In this document: positions 25,497-32,229 of the stretch, piece after piece
Numbering within the stretch: position 1 is the stretch's first letter
Layout of the letters: the number at the start of each line of letters is the position of its first letter
NCBI RefSeq assembly: GCF_010730195.1
Contig: NZ_AP022613.1
Location: forward strand, 4,898,001 to 4,962,000
From: Mycobacterium conspicuum
GTDB lineage: Bacteria; Actinomycetota; Actinomycetes; Mycobacteriales; Mycobacteriaceae
Reading direction: 5' to 3'
DNA length: 64,000 nt
Translations under genes and position numbers: made by a program
The notes under the pieces: model-generated
Told to the model about the DNA's origin: nothing
Databases searched by the model: none
The model's input: only the letters and a program-made list of their open reading frames with translations

Positions 25497-25563
25497 TTCG
25501 ACAGCGGACCGCAACGTGCCCCCGTGTGGCCTGGGTCGCAGCGACGCGGGCGTCAGGGCACGG

Positions 25564-26001
25564 TCAACAGGTGGTGCTGATCTTGAACGCCGCGGACGCC
25601 GGTTCGTTGGGCTTGTCGGTCTTGTAGCCGTTCGCGGTGCCGGTGATGGTGTATCTGCCGCCGCTGAAGCTCATGTTGGCGTCGCCGTTGCCGCCCAGTG
25701 AGTACAGGCCGGTGAAACCGCCGACATTGCGGATGCGGACCTCGGTCGCCGTGGCCTGCTGTCCTCGTGAGTCGATGTTGACGGTGGCCCCCGCCAATTC
25801 GCCGCCGATGTTGATCGTCTTGTACCAGTCCAGCTGTGAACACTTGACGACGTGAATCGTGGTGTCGGTGCCATTAACCGTCACCGAGGCACTGCTCGCG
25901 GCCTGCGATCCCGAGCCGCACGCGCCAAGCGTGGCGATGGCCAGCGCCGCCCCTACGGTTGTTAAGGCCGCCGAGGTTGAAGTCCCAACTCGATCCGGCA
26001 T
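25564..26001 (-). CDS. LpqH-like 19-kDa family lipoprotein
   Basis: The 145-residue precursor has a lipobox LGAC (Cys28) after a hydrophobic leader, so it is exported and lipidated. The mature part has the mycobacterial 19-kDa antigen domain pattern: SVTVNGTDTTIHVVKC, INIGGELAGATVNIDSRGQ, VGGFTGLYSLGGNGDANMSFSG, YTITGTANGYKTDKPNEP and a C-terminal TTC. The two mature cysteines probably form a disulfide. It is divergent from the crotonase at 26124, sharing an intergenic region with several GAGAAT-like half-sites. Confidence 0.87.
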   Translation of the reverse strand: MPDRVGTSTSAALTTVGAALAIATLGACGSGSQAASSASVTVNGTDTTIHVVKCSQLDWYKTINIGGELAGATVNIDSRGQQATATEVRIRNVGGFTGLYSLGGNGDANMSFSGGRYTITGTANGYKTDKPNEPASAAFKISTTC

Positions 26002-26045
26002 GTGACCACCTCAATCCTGGGTGCTCGAACTCCTGGGCCTGCTGC

Positions 26046-26060
26046 GATGATGTTATTCTC
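26046..26060. promoter_or_regulatory. Degenerate GAGAAT-N3-ATTCTC box, LpqH-like/crotonase intergenic region
   Basis: GATGATGTTATTCTC retains the full right half-site and 4 of 6 bases of the left. It lies between the divergent lipoprotein and crotonase genes and immediately precedes the larger inverted repeat at 26068-26091. Confidence 0.4.
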
Positions 26061-26067
26061 CCGCAAT

Positions 26068-26091
26068 GAGAATGCCAATATCGGCATTCTC
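26068..26091. promoter_or_regulatory. Extended inverted repeat containing GAGAAT/ATTCTC half-sites
   Basis: Nine-base arms GAGAATGCC and GGCATTCTC flank a 6-base spacer AATATC. The arms carry the same half-sites as the 15-base palindromes but with wider spacing. It ends 32 bases before the crotonase GTG, a suitable place for an operator; RNA hairpin formation is an alternative. Confidence 0.55.
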
Positions 26092-26123
26092 CGCTAAGGA
26101 GTGGTCCAAGGAGCCGGTAATAC

Positions 26124-26870
26124 GTGGTCGACCTCGAGTTCGAAGACGGGTTGGCGGTGCTCACCATCGATCGCCCGCACGCTCGCAATGCCATCGCGCT
26201 CGACACCATGGATCAGCTCGAACAAGCAATAGGCGCGGCGGCCGGCGCTCAGGCCCTGGCCATCAAGGGCGCCGGCGATCGTGCGTTCGTCTCCGGCGGT
26301 GACCTCAAGGAGCTCAGCGCGCTGCGGACCGAAGAGGATGCCGCGGCGATGGCCAAACGCATGCGGTCGATCTGCGATCTATTGGCGGGCTTTCCGGCGC
26401 CGGTGATCGCGGTGCTCAACGGCCACGCGTTCGGCGGCGGCGCTGAGGTCGCGGTGGCCGCCGACATTCGGGTGGCCGCCGACGACATCAAAATCGCCTT
26501 CAATCAGGTTGCGCTGGAAATCATGCCGGCCTGGGGCGGCGCCGAGCGGTTGGCCGCACTGGTCGGAAAAAGCAAGGCGCTGCTGCTGGCGGGCAGCGGA
26601 CGCGAGCTCAACGCGGCCGAGGCCGAGCGGATTGGCTTGCTGGATGTGGTATTCCCCCGCTCATCGTTCGAGGACGGTTGGCGCGCGGTGGCCCAATCAC
26701 TGGCCCGCCGCCCGGCTACGGAGATAAAAAGAGTAATCAGCGGAGTATCACCTGATGAGGCGATAGCATCCTTTGCACGGCTGTGGGTTGCCGACGCACA
26801 CTGGCGAGCCGCAGAGCGGGTGATGAACCGCAACGCCAAGACGCGTGAGGCGGCCAAAGGAGCGACATGA
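26124..26870 (+). CDS. Enoyl-CoA hydratase/isomerase (crotonase family)
   Basis: This 248-residue crotonase has HARNAIALDTMDQL, the first oxyanion-hole segment FVSGGDLKELSAL, and the second, GHAFGGGAEVAVAADIRVA, followed by AFNQVALEIMPAWGGAERL. It hydrates or isomerises an enoyl-CoA. It starts at GTG 26124. The 3' end overlaps the start of the secreted protein gene by 4 bases. The upstream region carries GAGAAT half-sites shared with other catabolic promoters in the window. Confidence 0.88.
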   Translation: MVDLEFEDGLAVLTIDRPHARNAIALDTMDQLEQAIGAAAGAQALAIKGAGDRAFVSGGDLKELSALRTEEDAAAMAKRMRSICDLLAGFPAPVIAVLNGHAFGGGAEVAVAADIRVAADDIKIAFNQVALEIMPAWGGAERLAALVGKSKALLLAGSGRELNAAEAERIGLLDVVFPRSSFEDGWRAVAQSLARRPATEIKRVISGVSPDEAIASFARLWVADAHWRAAERVMNRNAKTREAAKGAT

Positions 26871-27292
26871 CGGGCAAATACACAGCGTTGGGTACGACCT
26901 CGGCAATGGCGATCGCCATGACCGGTTTCCTGGCGAGCACCGGATCGGCACATGCCGATAATCCGGTCACGCATCACGTCAAATACACCGTCACCGCGCA
27001 GAATCCGATCTACACCGACATCTATTACCTGGACCACGAGCCGGAAAAATTTGCCGACTACAGCCACAACCCCTACTCATTCACCCCGCACATCGATGTC
27101 GATCTCGGGCCGGGAAAGTCGTGGAGCTACGAGCTGGACCTGTCGAAACCCGAGGTGTACGCGATGGTCGTGGCGAGCACGGGCACGGAGCCCGGCACGC
27201 CGGGGCTTCACTGTGAGCTGGCCGTAGACGGAGCCGTCGTCGTATCCAAGGACGGCCCCAAAGGCGTGCTTTGCTCGATCCGGAACTGGTGA
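26867..27292 (+). CDS. Secreted protein, MmpS-like fold
   Basis: The 141-residue precursor has a signal peptide (TSAMAIAMTGFLASTGSAHA). The mature sequence (HHVKYTVTAQNPIYTDIYYLD, PGKSWSYELDLSKPEVYAMV, LHCELAVDGAVVVSKDGPKG, CSIRNW) resembles the beta-sandwich of MmpS proteins, including the C-x-(I/L)-x-VDG strand and a partner Cys. MmpS proteins assist MmpL lipid exporters, but no mmpL is present here, so the assignment is tentative. It overlaps the crotonase by 4 bases and its last 85 bases overlap the convergent TetR gene. Confidence 0.75.
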   Translation: MTGKYTALGTTSAMAIAMTGFLASTGSAHADNPVTHHVKYTVTAQNPIYTDIYYLDHEPEKFADYSHNPYSFTPHIDVDLGPGKSWSYELDLSKPEVYAMVVASTGTEPGTPGLHCELAVDGAVVVSKDGPKGVLCSIRNW

Positions 27293-27921
27293 ACGACCCA
27301 GGTCTCCGGGATACCTTCGATGGGCTGCGGTTCGCCTTCCAGGCGCCGCAGATAACTTTCGACCAGCTCCTTGGTTTCGGCGTGCCCGCCGGAAATGCCA
27401 ACGGACTGCTCCAGCACCAGGAATCGCGACAAACTGCTCATCAAAACCGACCACACCACGGGCGGCATCTCGATGCCGTCCGCCTTAACTTTCGGGCCGT
27501 ACCGCTCCAGCGCAATCGTCACCGCTTGGCGTTGGTCCTCGCGGAAACGTTCGGCGTAGTAAGCGATTTCGGCGCGCATCTCCTTGCGATGGTTCGCCAG
27601 CGCCATGAATTCCATGGAGATCCGGGTGAAGGCGGGGTCGGTGCCGAACCGCCACAGCGCCCACAGCGGTTGCGGCGATTGCAGCAGCCGCGCATGCACT
27701 TCCAGCGCCTCCTCGGCGCGACGCCGGAAAACCTCGAGGAACAGCGCCTCCATGGTGCGGAAGTAGTAGTGCACCAATTGCGGTTTCAGCCCCGCCTTGT
27801 GGGCGAGGCGGCGCGACGTCACGGCCGCATAGCCCTCTTCGATCATCAATTGTTCGGCCGCGTCGAGCAGCAGCACGCGATTCTTCGCGTCCGGTGCTCC
27901 AATCCTGCGAGCCGACGTCAT
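27208..27921 (-). CDS. TetR-family transcriptional regulator
   Basis: The 237-residue protein has an N-terminal TetR domain (RVLLLDAAEQLMIEEGYAAVT, SRRLAHKAGLKPQLVHYYFRTMEALFLEV) and a long helical ligand domain. The last ~28 residues (VHQFRIEQSTPLGPSLD and a Thr/Ser/Ala tail) overlap the convergent secreted-protein gene by 85 bases and look like a read-through extension rather than a fold. It is divergent from the P450 at 28133, with a palindromic candidate operator between them. It may also be the regulator of the GAGAAT boxes, but nothing shows this directly. Confidence 0.87.
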   Translation of the reverse strand: MTSARRIGAPDAKNRVLLLDAAEQLMIEEGYAAVTSRRLAHKAGLKPQLVHYYFRTMEALFLEVFRRRAEEALEVHARLLQSPQPLWALWRFGTDPAFTRISMEFMALANHRKEMRAEIAYYAERFREDQRQAVTIALERYGPKVKADGIEMPPVVWSVLMSSLSRFLVLEQSVGISGGHAETKELVESYLRRLEGEPQPIEGIPETWVVHQFRIEQSTPLGPSLDTTTAPSTASSQ

Positions 27922-28030
27922 GATGTCACTCCGTACCCTCGGGCGTTCCCGACTTTCCAGTATCGCCTGTGCCAGATCGTAGCCACCGTCGCGGCGCGGC
28001 GTTGCGACCTTGACCCTGACATTACCGCCA

Positions 28031-28050
28031 TGCTAAGCAGGTGCTCAGCA
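28031..28050. promoter_or_regulatory. Candidate operator between divergent tetR and P450 genes
   Basis: TGCTAAGCAGGTGCTCAGCA consists of two TGCTNAGCA elements separated by GG and is nearly palindromic overall; the 10-base halves agree at 8 positions. It lies 83 bases before the P450 ATG and 110 bases from the tetR start. TetR binding is inferred from symmetry and position. Confidence 0.5.
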
Positions 28051-28132
28051 CATTTTGGATCTCGCAATCGGGGGCGGCGGTACCGCTTGTCACCGATGGC
28101 ACCGATAAACCCAGCCAGGAGACGCATTTCCG

Positions 28133-29428
28133 ATGAGCAGTTTTGAGTCGATCGACTTCTTCACCGATCCGTCTCTGGTCCCAGATCCGCACCCCTACTT
28201 CGATTACCTGCGCGCCCAGAACCCCGTAATGCGCCTGCCCCACCACGGGGTCGTCGCCATCACCGGCTACGACGAAGCCACCGAGGTCTACAAGAATCCC
28301 GACATCTTCTCCAACATCGTCGCGCTCGGCGGACCGTTCCCGCCGCTGCCGTTCACCCCCGAGGGCGACGACATCAGCGCCCAGATCGACGAGCACCGCA
28401 GTTACTTTCCGATGAACGAGCACATGGTCACCATGGACCCACCGGACCACACCAAGGCCCGCTCGGTGCTCGCGAAGCTGCTTACCCCGAGCCGACTGAA
28501 GCACAACGAGGAGTTCATGTGGAGCCTGGCCGACCGGCAGCTCGACGAGTTCCTGCACAACGGCAAGTGCGAGTTCATCGCCGAATACTCCAAGCCCTTC
28601 GCCACTTTGGTGATCGCCGACCTGCTCGGTGTCCCCGAGGACGACCACAAGGAGTTTCGGACCGTCCTGGGCGCCGACCGCCCCGAGGCCCACGTGGGTG
28701 CCCTGAACCACCAGTCGGTCGGCATCAACCCGCTGGAGTGGCTCGACGACAAGTTCTGCGCCTACATCGAGGACCGGCGCCGCGAGCCGCGCAACGACGT
28801 GCTGACTTCGCTTGCGGCGGCGCTGTATCCGGACGGATCGACGCCCCCGGTCATCGAAGTGGTCCGCTCGGCCACCTTCCTTTTCGCCGCGGGTCAGGAG
28901 ACGACGGCCAAGCTGCTCAGCGCGGCACTGCAGGTGATCGGTGACCGGCCCGACATCCAGCAACGGCTGCGCGACGACCGCAGCCTGATTCCTGGATTCA
29001 TCGAGGAATCGCTACGGATGGACAGCCCGGTCAAGAGCGACTCGCGGCTGACCGTGCGGCCCACCACCATCGGCGGTGTCGACATCCCCGCGGGCACGGT
29101 CGTGATGGTGCTGCCGGGCGCCGCCAACCGGGATCCGCGCCGCTTCGAGAACCCGCACGAGTTCCAACTCGACCGCAAGAATGTCCGCGAGCACATGGCC
29201 TTTGCCCGCGGCGTGCACTCGTGTCCCGGCGGGCCGCTCGCCCGCGTGGAGGGCCGCGTCTCGATCGAGCGCATCCTGGATCGAATGCCGCACATCGAAA
29301 TCGACGAATCCGCGCACGGTCCGGCCGACGGCCGCCGATACGAATACGAGCCCACGTACATCTTGCGTGGCTTGCGGGAACTGCACCTGGCTTTCACGAC
29401 GGCGGACGCGGTTGCCCCCGTGGGCTAG
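28133..29428 (+). CDS. Cytochrome P450
   Basis: This 431-residue soluble bacterial P450 has the I-helix oxygen-binding motif AGQETT (253-258), the K-helix ExxR (E292-R295) and the haem-binding loop FARGVHSCPGGPLAR with axial Cys364. The canonical phenylalanine-glycine (FGxG) reads FARG. The start has CAGGAGAC upstream. There is no adjacent ferredoxin; the ferredoxin at 44437 is 15 kb away. Control by the divergent TetR gene is likely. The substrate cannot be deduced; location beside an mce locus favours a lipid. Confidence 0.92.
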   Translation: MSSFESIDFFTDPSLVPDPHPYFDYLRAQNPVMRLPHHGVVAITGYDEATEVYKNPDIFSNIVALGGPFPPLPFTPEGDDISAQIDEHRSYFPMNEHMVTMDPPDHTKARSVLAKLLTPSRLKHNEEFMWSLADRQLDEFLHNGKCEFIAEYSKPFATLVIADLLGVPEDDHKEFRTVLGADRPEAHVGALNHQSVGINPLEWLDDKFCAYIEDRRREPRNDVLTSLAAALYPDGSTPPVIEVVRSATFLFAAGQETTAKLLSAALQVIGDRPDIQQRLRDDRSLIPGFIEESLRMDSPVKSDSRLTVRPTTIGGVDIPAGTVVMVLPGAANRDPRRFENPHEFQLDRKNVREHMAFARGVHSCPGGPLARVEGRVSIERILDRMPHIEIDESAHGPADGRRYEYEPTYILRGLRELHLAFTTADAVAPVG

Positions 29429-29460
29429 TCGGGTCTAAACGATTAGCCCGCAGGGGTTTT
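29422..29460 (+). terminator. Possible transcription terminator after P450
   Basis: GGGCTA (29422-29427) can pair with TAGCCC (29444-29449) across a 16-base loop, followed by GGGGTTTT (29453-29460). The stem overlaps the P450 stop codon. The long loop and weak T-tract make this tentative; it lies between convergent genes. Confidence 0.35.
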
Positions 29461-29465
29461 CAGGG

Positions 29466-29867
29466 CTACGTGTCGGCGCGGATCCAGGTCATGACGCCGT
29501 CGTGCGCAAAGCAAATGAGGAACAGACCGTCGGGCGCCTGCGCGACGTAGTTCTGGTAGTTCTGGCACGATGCGCCCTCGTCCTTGATTCCCGCCATGGG
29601 CGGTGAGCGGAACCAGCGCGGCTGGTATCGCCTCGGCGAACCGCAGAACATCAGCCGTCCGGGCTCCGAGGCGAAAGAAACGTAATAGTCGGTGACACCG
29701 AACGCGTAGTAGGTGGTGTTCTCACACGGCGCGCCCAAAACCTGATGCGGCATGATGCCCGGCGTGCAGGCGGGGTAGTCGCAGACGGTCGGTCCGGCCG
29801 AGGATGGCGGCGCCGCCAGCACACCCGCGCTGAGCAACGCGGCAGCCATTGCCACGATGAATCGCAC
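29466..29867 (-). CDS. Secreted protein, family S1 (copy 1; paralogue at 61558)
   Basis: The 133-residue precursor has a signal peptide (VRFIVAMAAALLSAGVLA) and a mature domain that is strongly similar to the product of 61558-61962. Shared blocks are AGPTVCDYPACTPGI, VLGAPCENTTYYAFG, DYYVSFASEPGRLMFCGSPRR, PRWFRSPPMAGIKDE, YVAQAPDGLFL and a terminal W-(I/V)-R-x-DT. Six cysteines are conserved in the two copies. GTG 29867 was chosen by alignment with the paralogue; GTG 29885 is an alternative. The family is unknown to me. Both copies lie near Mas genes and mce operons. Confidence 0.75.
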   Translation of the reverse strand: MRFIVAMAAALLSAGVLAAPPSSAGPTVCDYPACTPGIMPHQVLGAPCENTTYYAFGVTDYYVSFASEPGRLMFCGSPRRYQPRWFRSPPMAGIKDEGASCQNYQNYVAQAPDGLFLICFAHDGVMTWIRADT

Positions 29868-30067
29868 TCGATTACTTTGCCACACCTGAAAAGAAAATTC
29901 TCCTGCTTGGAGAAGATCTCTTTGTCCGTATCGCCATCGTCGCCGGGCCGCCTTGGGGGCAACTTGGCGCCATTATTGGCGAATGAGCATTTCCGCACGT
30001 GAGAGGCACGAAAGCGGCCGTCCAACGACAGCTATTAGCTCAGGTCGAAGTGATAAGCTGCTTCTCC

Positions 30068-30916
30068 GTGCACGATCCGGAGGGGCCCGACGCCGCGAAT
30101 TCTGAGCAACCGCGCGCGGGGGTTAATCCGGCGGACGCAGATGACAACCACGAAGACGAAGTCGCCGAGGCCGAAGCGCGCGCCGAAGCGGCTCGGGCTC
30201 GCCTGGAAAAGCTGCGCGAAGCAGCTGGAACCGAGGCCCTGCAAGACGGTACCGACGAGACCACGGCCGAGGATGTCGAGCAGGGCCGGCCAAAGTCGAG
30301 CCGCGTGCGACTAGGGTTGCCGCGAGGGTTGCCGCGAGGGTTGCCGCGAGGGTTGCCGCGAGGGTTGCCGCGAGGGTTGCCGCGACGCCCCGGTCGCCCG
30401 CGCTGGCTTCGGCGCCCGGGGTGGATCCGGCGTCCAGGGCGCAAGGCAATAGCCGCCGGCGTCGGTACCGTGTTGTTCTTCGCGTCCCTCGGCGCCAGCG
30501 GTTACACGCTGTACCAGCACCGCGCCCAGGCGCATAACCGGCAACTCGCCGAGGAGTTCACCGCGGCCGCCCGGCAAGGCGTCACCGCGTTGATGTCGAT
30601 TGATCCCGAGCACGCCAAGAGGGACGTCCAGGCCATGCTCGATGCCACGACGGGCACCCTCAACGGCGATCTGTCGGTGACGTCAGCCCTCATGGTCAAG
30701 AAGGCCGAGGACACTAAGGTCGGCAGCAAGGTCAGCGTGGAAGGCGTTGCCGTCGAGTCGTTGAGCGACAATTCCGGGGTCGTACTGGTGGCGGCGAAAA
30801 CCGACACCATCGGGCCGGATAACGCCAAACCGCCGCCGGCCTTGTTCCGGCTCAGCGTCACCATCAAACGCGACGGCGGCAAGCTCAAGATGTCGAAAGT
30901 TGATTACCTGGAATGA
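30068..30916 (+). CDS. Mce-associated membrane protein, type A (pair 1), with GLPR repeats
   Basis: The product is ~282 residues from GTG 30068: an acidic Ala/Glu/Arg coiled-coil (DEVAEAEARAEAARARLEKLRE), a basic linker containing six GLPR repeats, one transmembrane helix (IAAGVGTVLFFASLGASGYTL), and an extracytoplasmic domain ending DGGKLKMSKVDYLE. The pattern AARQGVTALMSIDPEHAKRDVQ and the C-terminus recur in the genes at 46619, 60147 and 63154. Mas proteins are encoded beside mce operons and help stability or function of Mce transporters. It overlaps the type B partner by 4 bases (ATGA). The start is uncertain; no strong ribosome-binding site is seen. Confidence 0.82.
   Translation: MHDPEGPDAANSEQPRAGVNPADADDNHEDEVAEAEARAEAARARLEKLREAAGTEALQDGTDETTAEDVEQGRPKSSRVRLGLPRGLPRGLPRGLPRGLPRGLPRRPGRPRWLRRPGWIRRPGRKAIAAGVGTVLFFASLGASGYTLYQHRAQAHNRQLAEEFTAAARQGVTALMSIDPEHAKRDVQAMLDATTGTLNGDLSVTSALMVKKAEDTKVGSKVSVEGVAVESLSDNSGVVLVAAKTDTIGPDNAKPPPALFRLSVTIKRDGGKLKMSKVDYLE
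30314..30385 (+). repeat. In-frame 12-base minisatellite (six copies) encoding GLPR repeats
   Basis: The unit GGGTTGCCGCGA is repeated six times without interruption inside the type A Mas gene; the flanking codons extend the LPR/RPGR pattern. A 12-base unit keeps the frame at any copy number, so slipped-strand length change is possible without loss of function. Confidence 0.95.
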
Positions 30917-31545
30917 CTGTCGAGCATGGCTCGTCGTTGGAGGGCTTGGATACCGGAGGGGAAGCCACGCTGTCCGACGACACGGAGTCGGCCCCAGCTT
31001 CCGCGGGATCGGCTCGTACCAACCGACTGGCCGCGGTCGGGCGCTGGATCCGCCGGCGTTGGGCGCGATGGCGTTTGGTGGTCGCCACAGTGCTGATCGT
31101 TGCCGCAATGGGCTTGGCCGGCACGCTGTTCTTCACCATGTACCGGCCCGACCAGCGGACCGGTGATGCGGCGGCACACCAAGCGATCCGGGCGGCATCG
31201 GACGGTACCGTGGCGGTGTTGTCGTATTCCCACGACCATTTATATCGCGACTTCACCACGGCGAAGTCGCATCTCACCGGCGCCTTTCTGGCTTACTACA
31301 ACAAATTCACCGAAGAGGTCGTCGGGCCGATGGCGCAGAAGGGTCAACTGACGACCACCGCCAAGGTAATTCGGGCCGCCATTTCGGATTTGCGTCCCGA
31401 TTCGGCCGTCGTGCTGGTTTTCGTCAACCAGAACACGGCAAGCCCTCAAAAGAAAGACCCAGTGAAGACCGAAAGCGCCGTCGTGGTCACGTTGACGAAG
31501 ATCAACGGTTCCTGGCTGATCGCGAAATTCGACCCGGTCGGATGA
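30913..31545 (+). CDS. Mce-associated membrane protein, type B (pair 1)
   Basis: The 210-residue protein has a cytoplasmic N-terminus, a transmembrane helix (LVVATVLIVAAMGLAGTLFF), and a conserved outer domain: YRPDQRTGDAAAHQAIRAAS, DGTVAVLSYS, DFTTAKSHLTGAFLAYYNKF, VIRAAISDLRPDSAVVLVFVNQ and a terminal GSWLIAKFDPVG. The same domain is found at 47488, 60947 and 62579. It is coupled to the type A gene by an ATGA overlap. The partners probably form a heteromeric complex in the envelope supporting an Mce transporter; this is inference from context. Confidence 0.85.
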   Translation: MTVEHGSSLEGLDTGGEATLSDDTESAPASAGSARTNRLAAVGRWIRRRWARWRLVVATVLIVAAMGLAGTLFFTMYRPDQRTGDAAAHQAIRAASDGTVAVLSYSHDHLYRDFTTAKSHLTGAFLAYYNKFTEEVVGPMAQKGQLTTTAKVIRAAISDLRPDSAVVLVFVNQNTASPQKKDPVKTESAVVVTLTKINGSWLIAKFDPVG

Positions 31546-31676
31546 GCGCGGCGTATCTCGTTCTAACGCTTACCTGGTCGGCCAGAGCGGTGTAACGTCA
31601 TCGCTCGAGGACGCCGCACCCGACGGCGACAAAGCGCCAAAGGCACTGTCGGATTACGCGCTTCGAGGAGTACCTG

Positions 31677-32198
31677 ATGCGTTCAATTAAAAAAGCCACC
31701 ACCGCAACGCTGTTGGCCGCCACGGCATTCGGCAGTGTGGGCACCGCAGCCACGGCCCGCGCGATAACCAAGGAAGACGTGGCCCTCAACGGGACATACC
31801 GCGCCACGTCCATTGGCGACTACGCCCAGAGAAACGACCAGTACTTCGGTGAGCCAACCGTCTATCAAATATGGACCATCAACTCATCGTGCGTTACAAC
31901 CCAGGAATGCCACGGCACGGTGACGAGCGACCAGGGCTGGAGCGCACCGATCTATCTGCTCGATGGTGAGGTGTGGAAGGTCAAGCACGAGGTGCCGAAC
32001 TGGGAGCGGTGCGAAGACGGCACCGCGTTCAGCGGAATGCAGACGTTCTCCTTCTTTCCGGTGAACGATAACGGTGGTTTTCAAGTCGGGTCACCGGTGC
32101 TGTCCGGCAAGGACAAGACGGTCGGCCCGAGTGGGGCCTGCGGGCAAAACCAGTGGCTTGACATCGCGATGCCGCTGCGCCTGGACCGGCTCTCCTGA
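31677..32198 (+). CDS. Secreted protein, family S2 (copy 1; paralogue at 61968)
   Basis: The 173-residue precursor has a basic N-terminus (MRSIKKATT), a hydrophobic stretch and an Ala-rich cleavage site (TAATARA). The mature domain matches the 61968-62582 product: NGTYRATSIGDYA, TSDQGWSAPIYLLDG, VKHEVPNWERCEDGTAFSGMQ, LSGKDKTVGPSGACG and a terminal IAMPLRLDRL. Paired cysteines (SSCVTTQEC, then ERC and GAC) suggest disulfides. The family is a secreted domain I do not recognise by name. It is convergent with mceF, whose stop lies 32 bases away. Confidence 0.77.
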   Translation: MRSIKKATTATLLAATAFGSVGTAATARAITKEDVALNGTYRATSIGDYAQRNDQYFGEPTVYQIWTINSSCVTTQECHGTVTSDQGWSAPIYLLDGEVWKVKHEVPNWERCEDGTAFSGMQTFSFFPVNDNGGFQVGSPVLSGKDKTVGPSGACGQNQWLDIAMPLRLDRLS

Positions 32199-32229
32199 CC
32201 GGGCTTTCATAGCTTCCCTTTCCGCGAAC

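Noticed and set aside
29898..29914. TTCTCC-TGCTT-GGAGAA as another GAGAAT box
   Set aside because: The half-sites and spacing differ (6-5-6, TTCTCC). It may be a hairpin but is not counted in the regulon.
30314..30385. CRISPR array
   Set aside because: The repeats are contiguous 12-mers in frame with no spacers.
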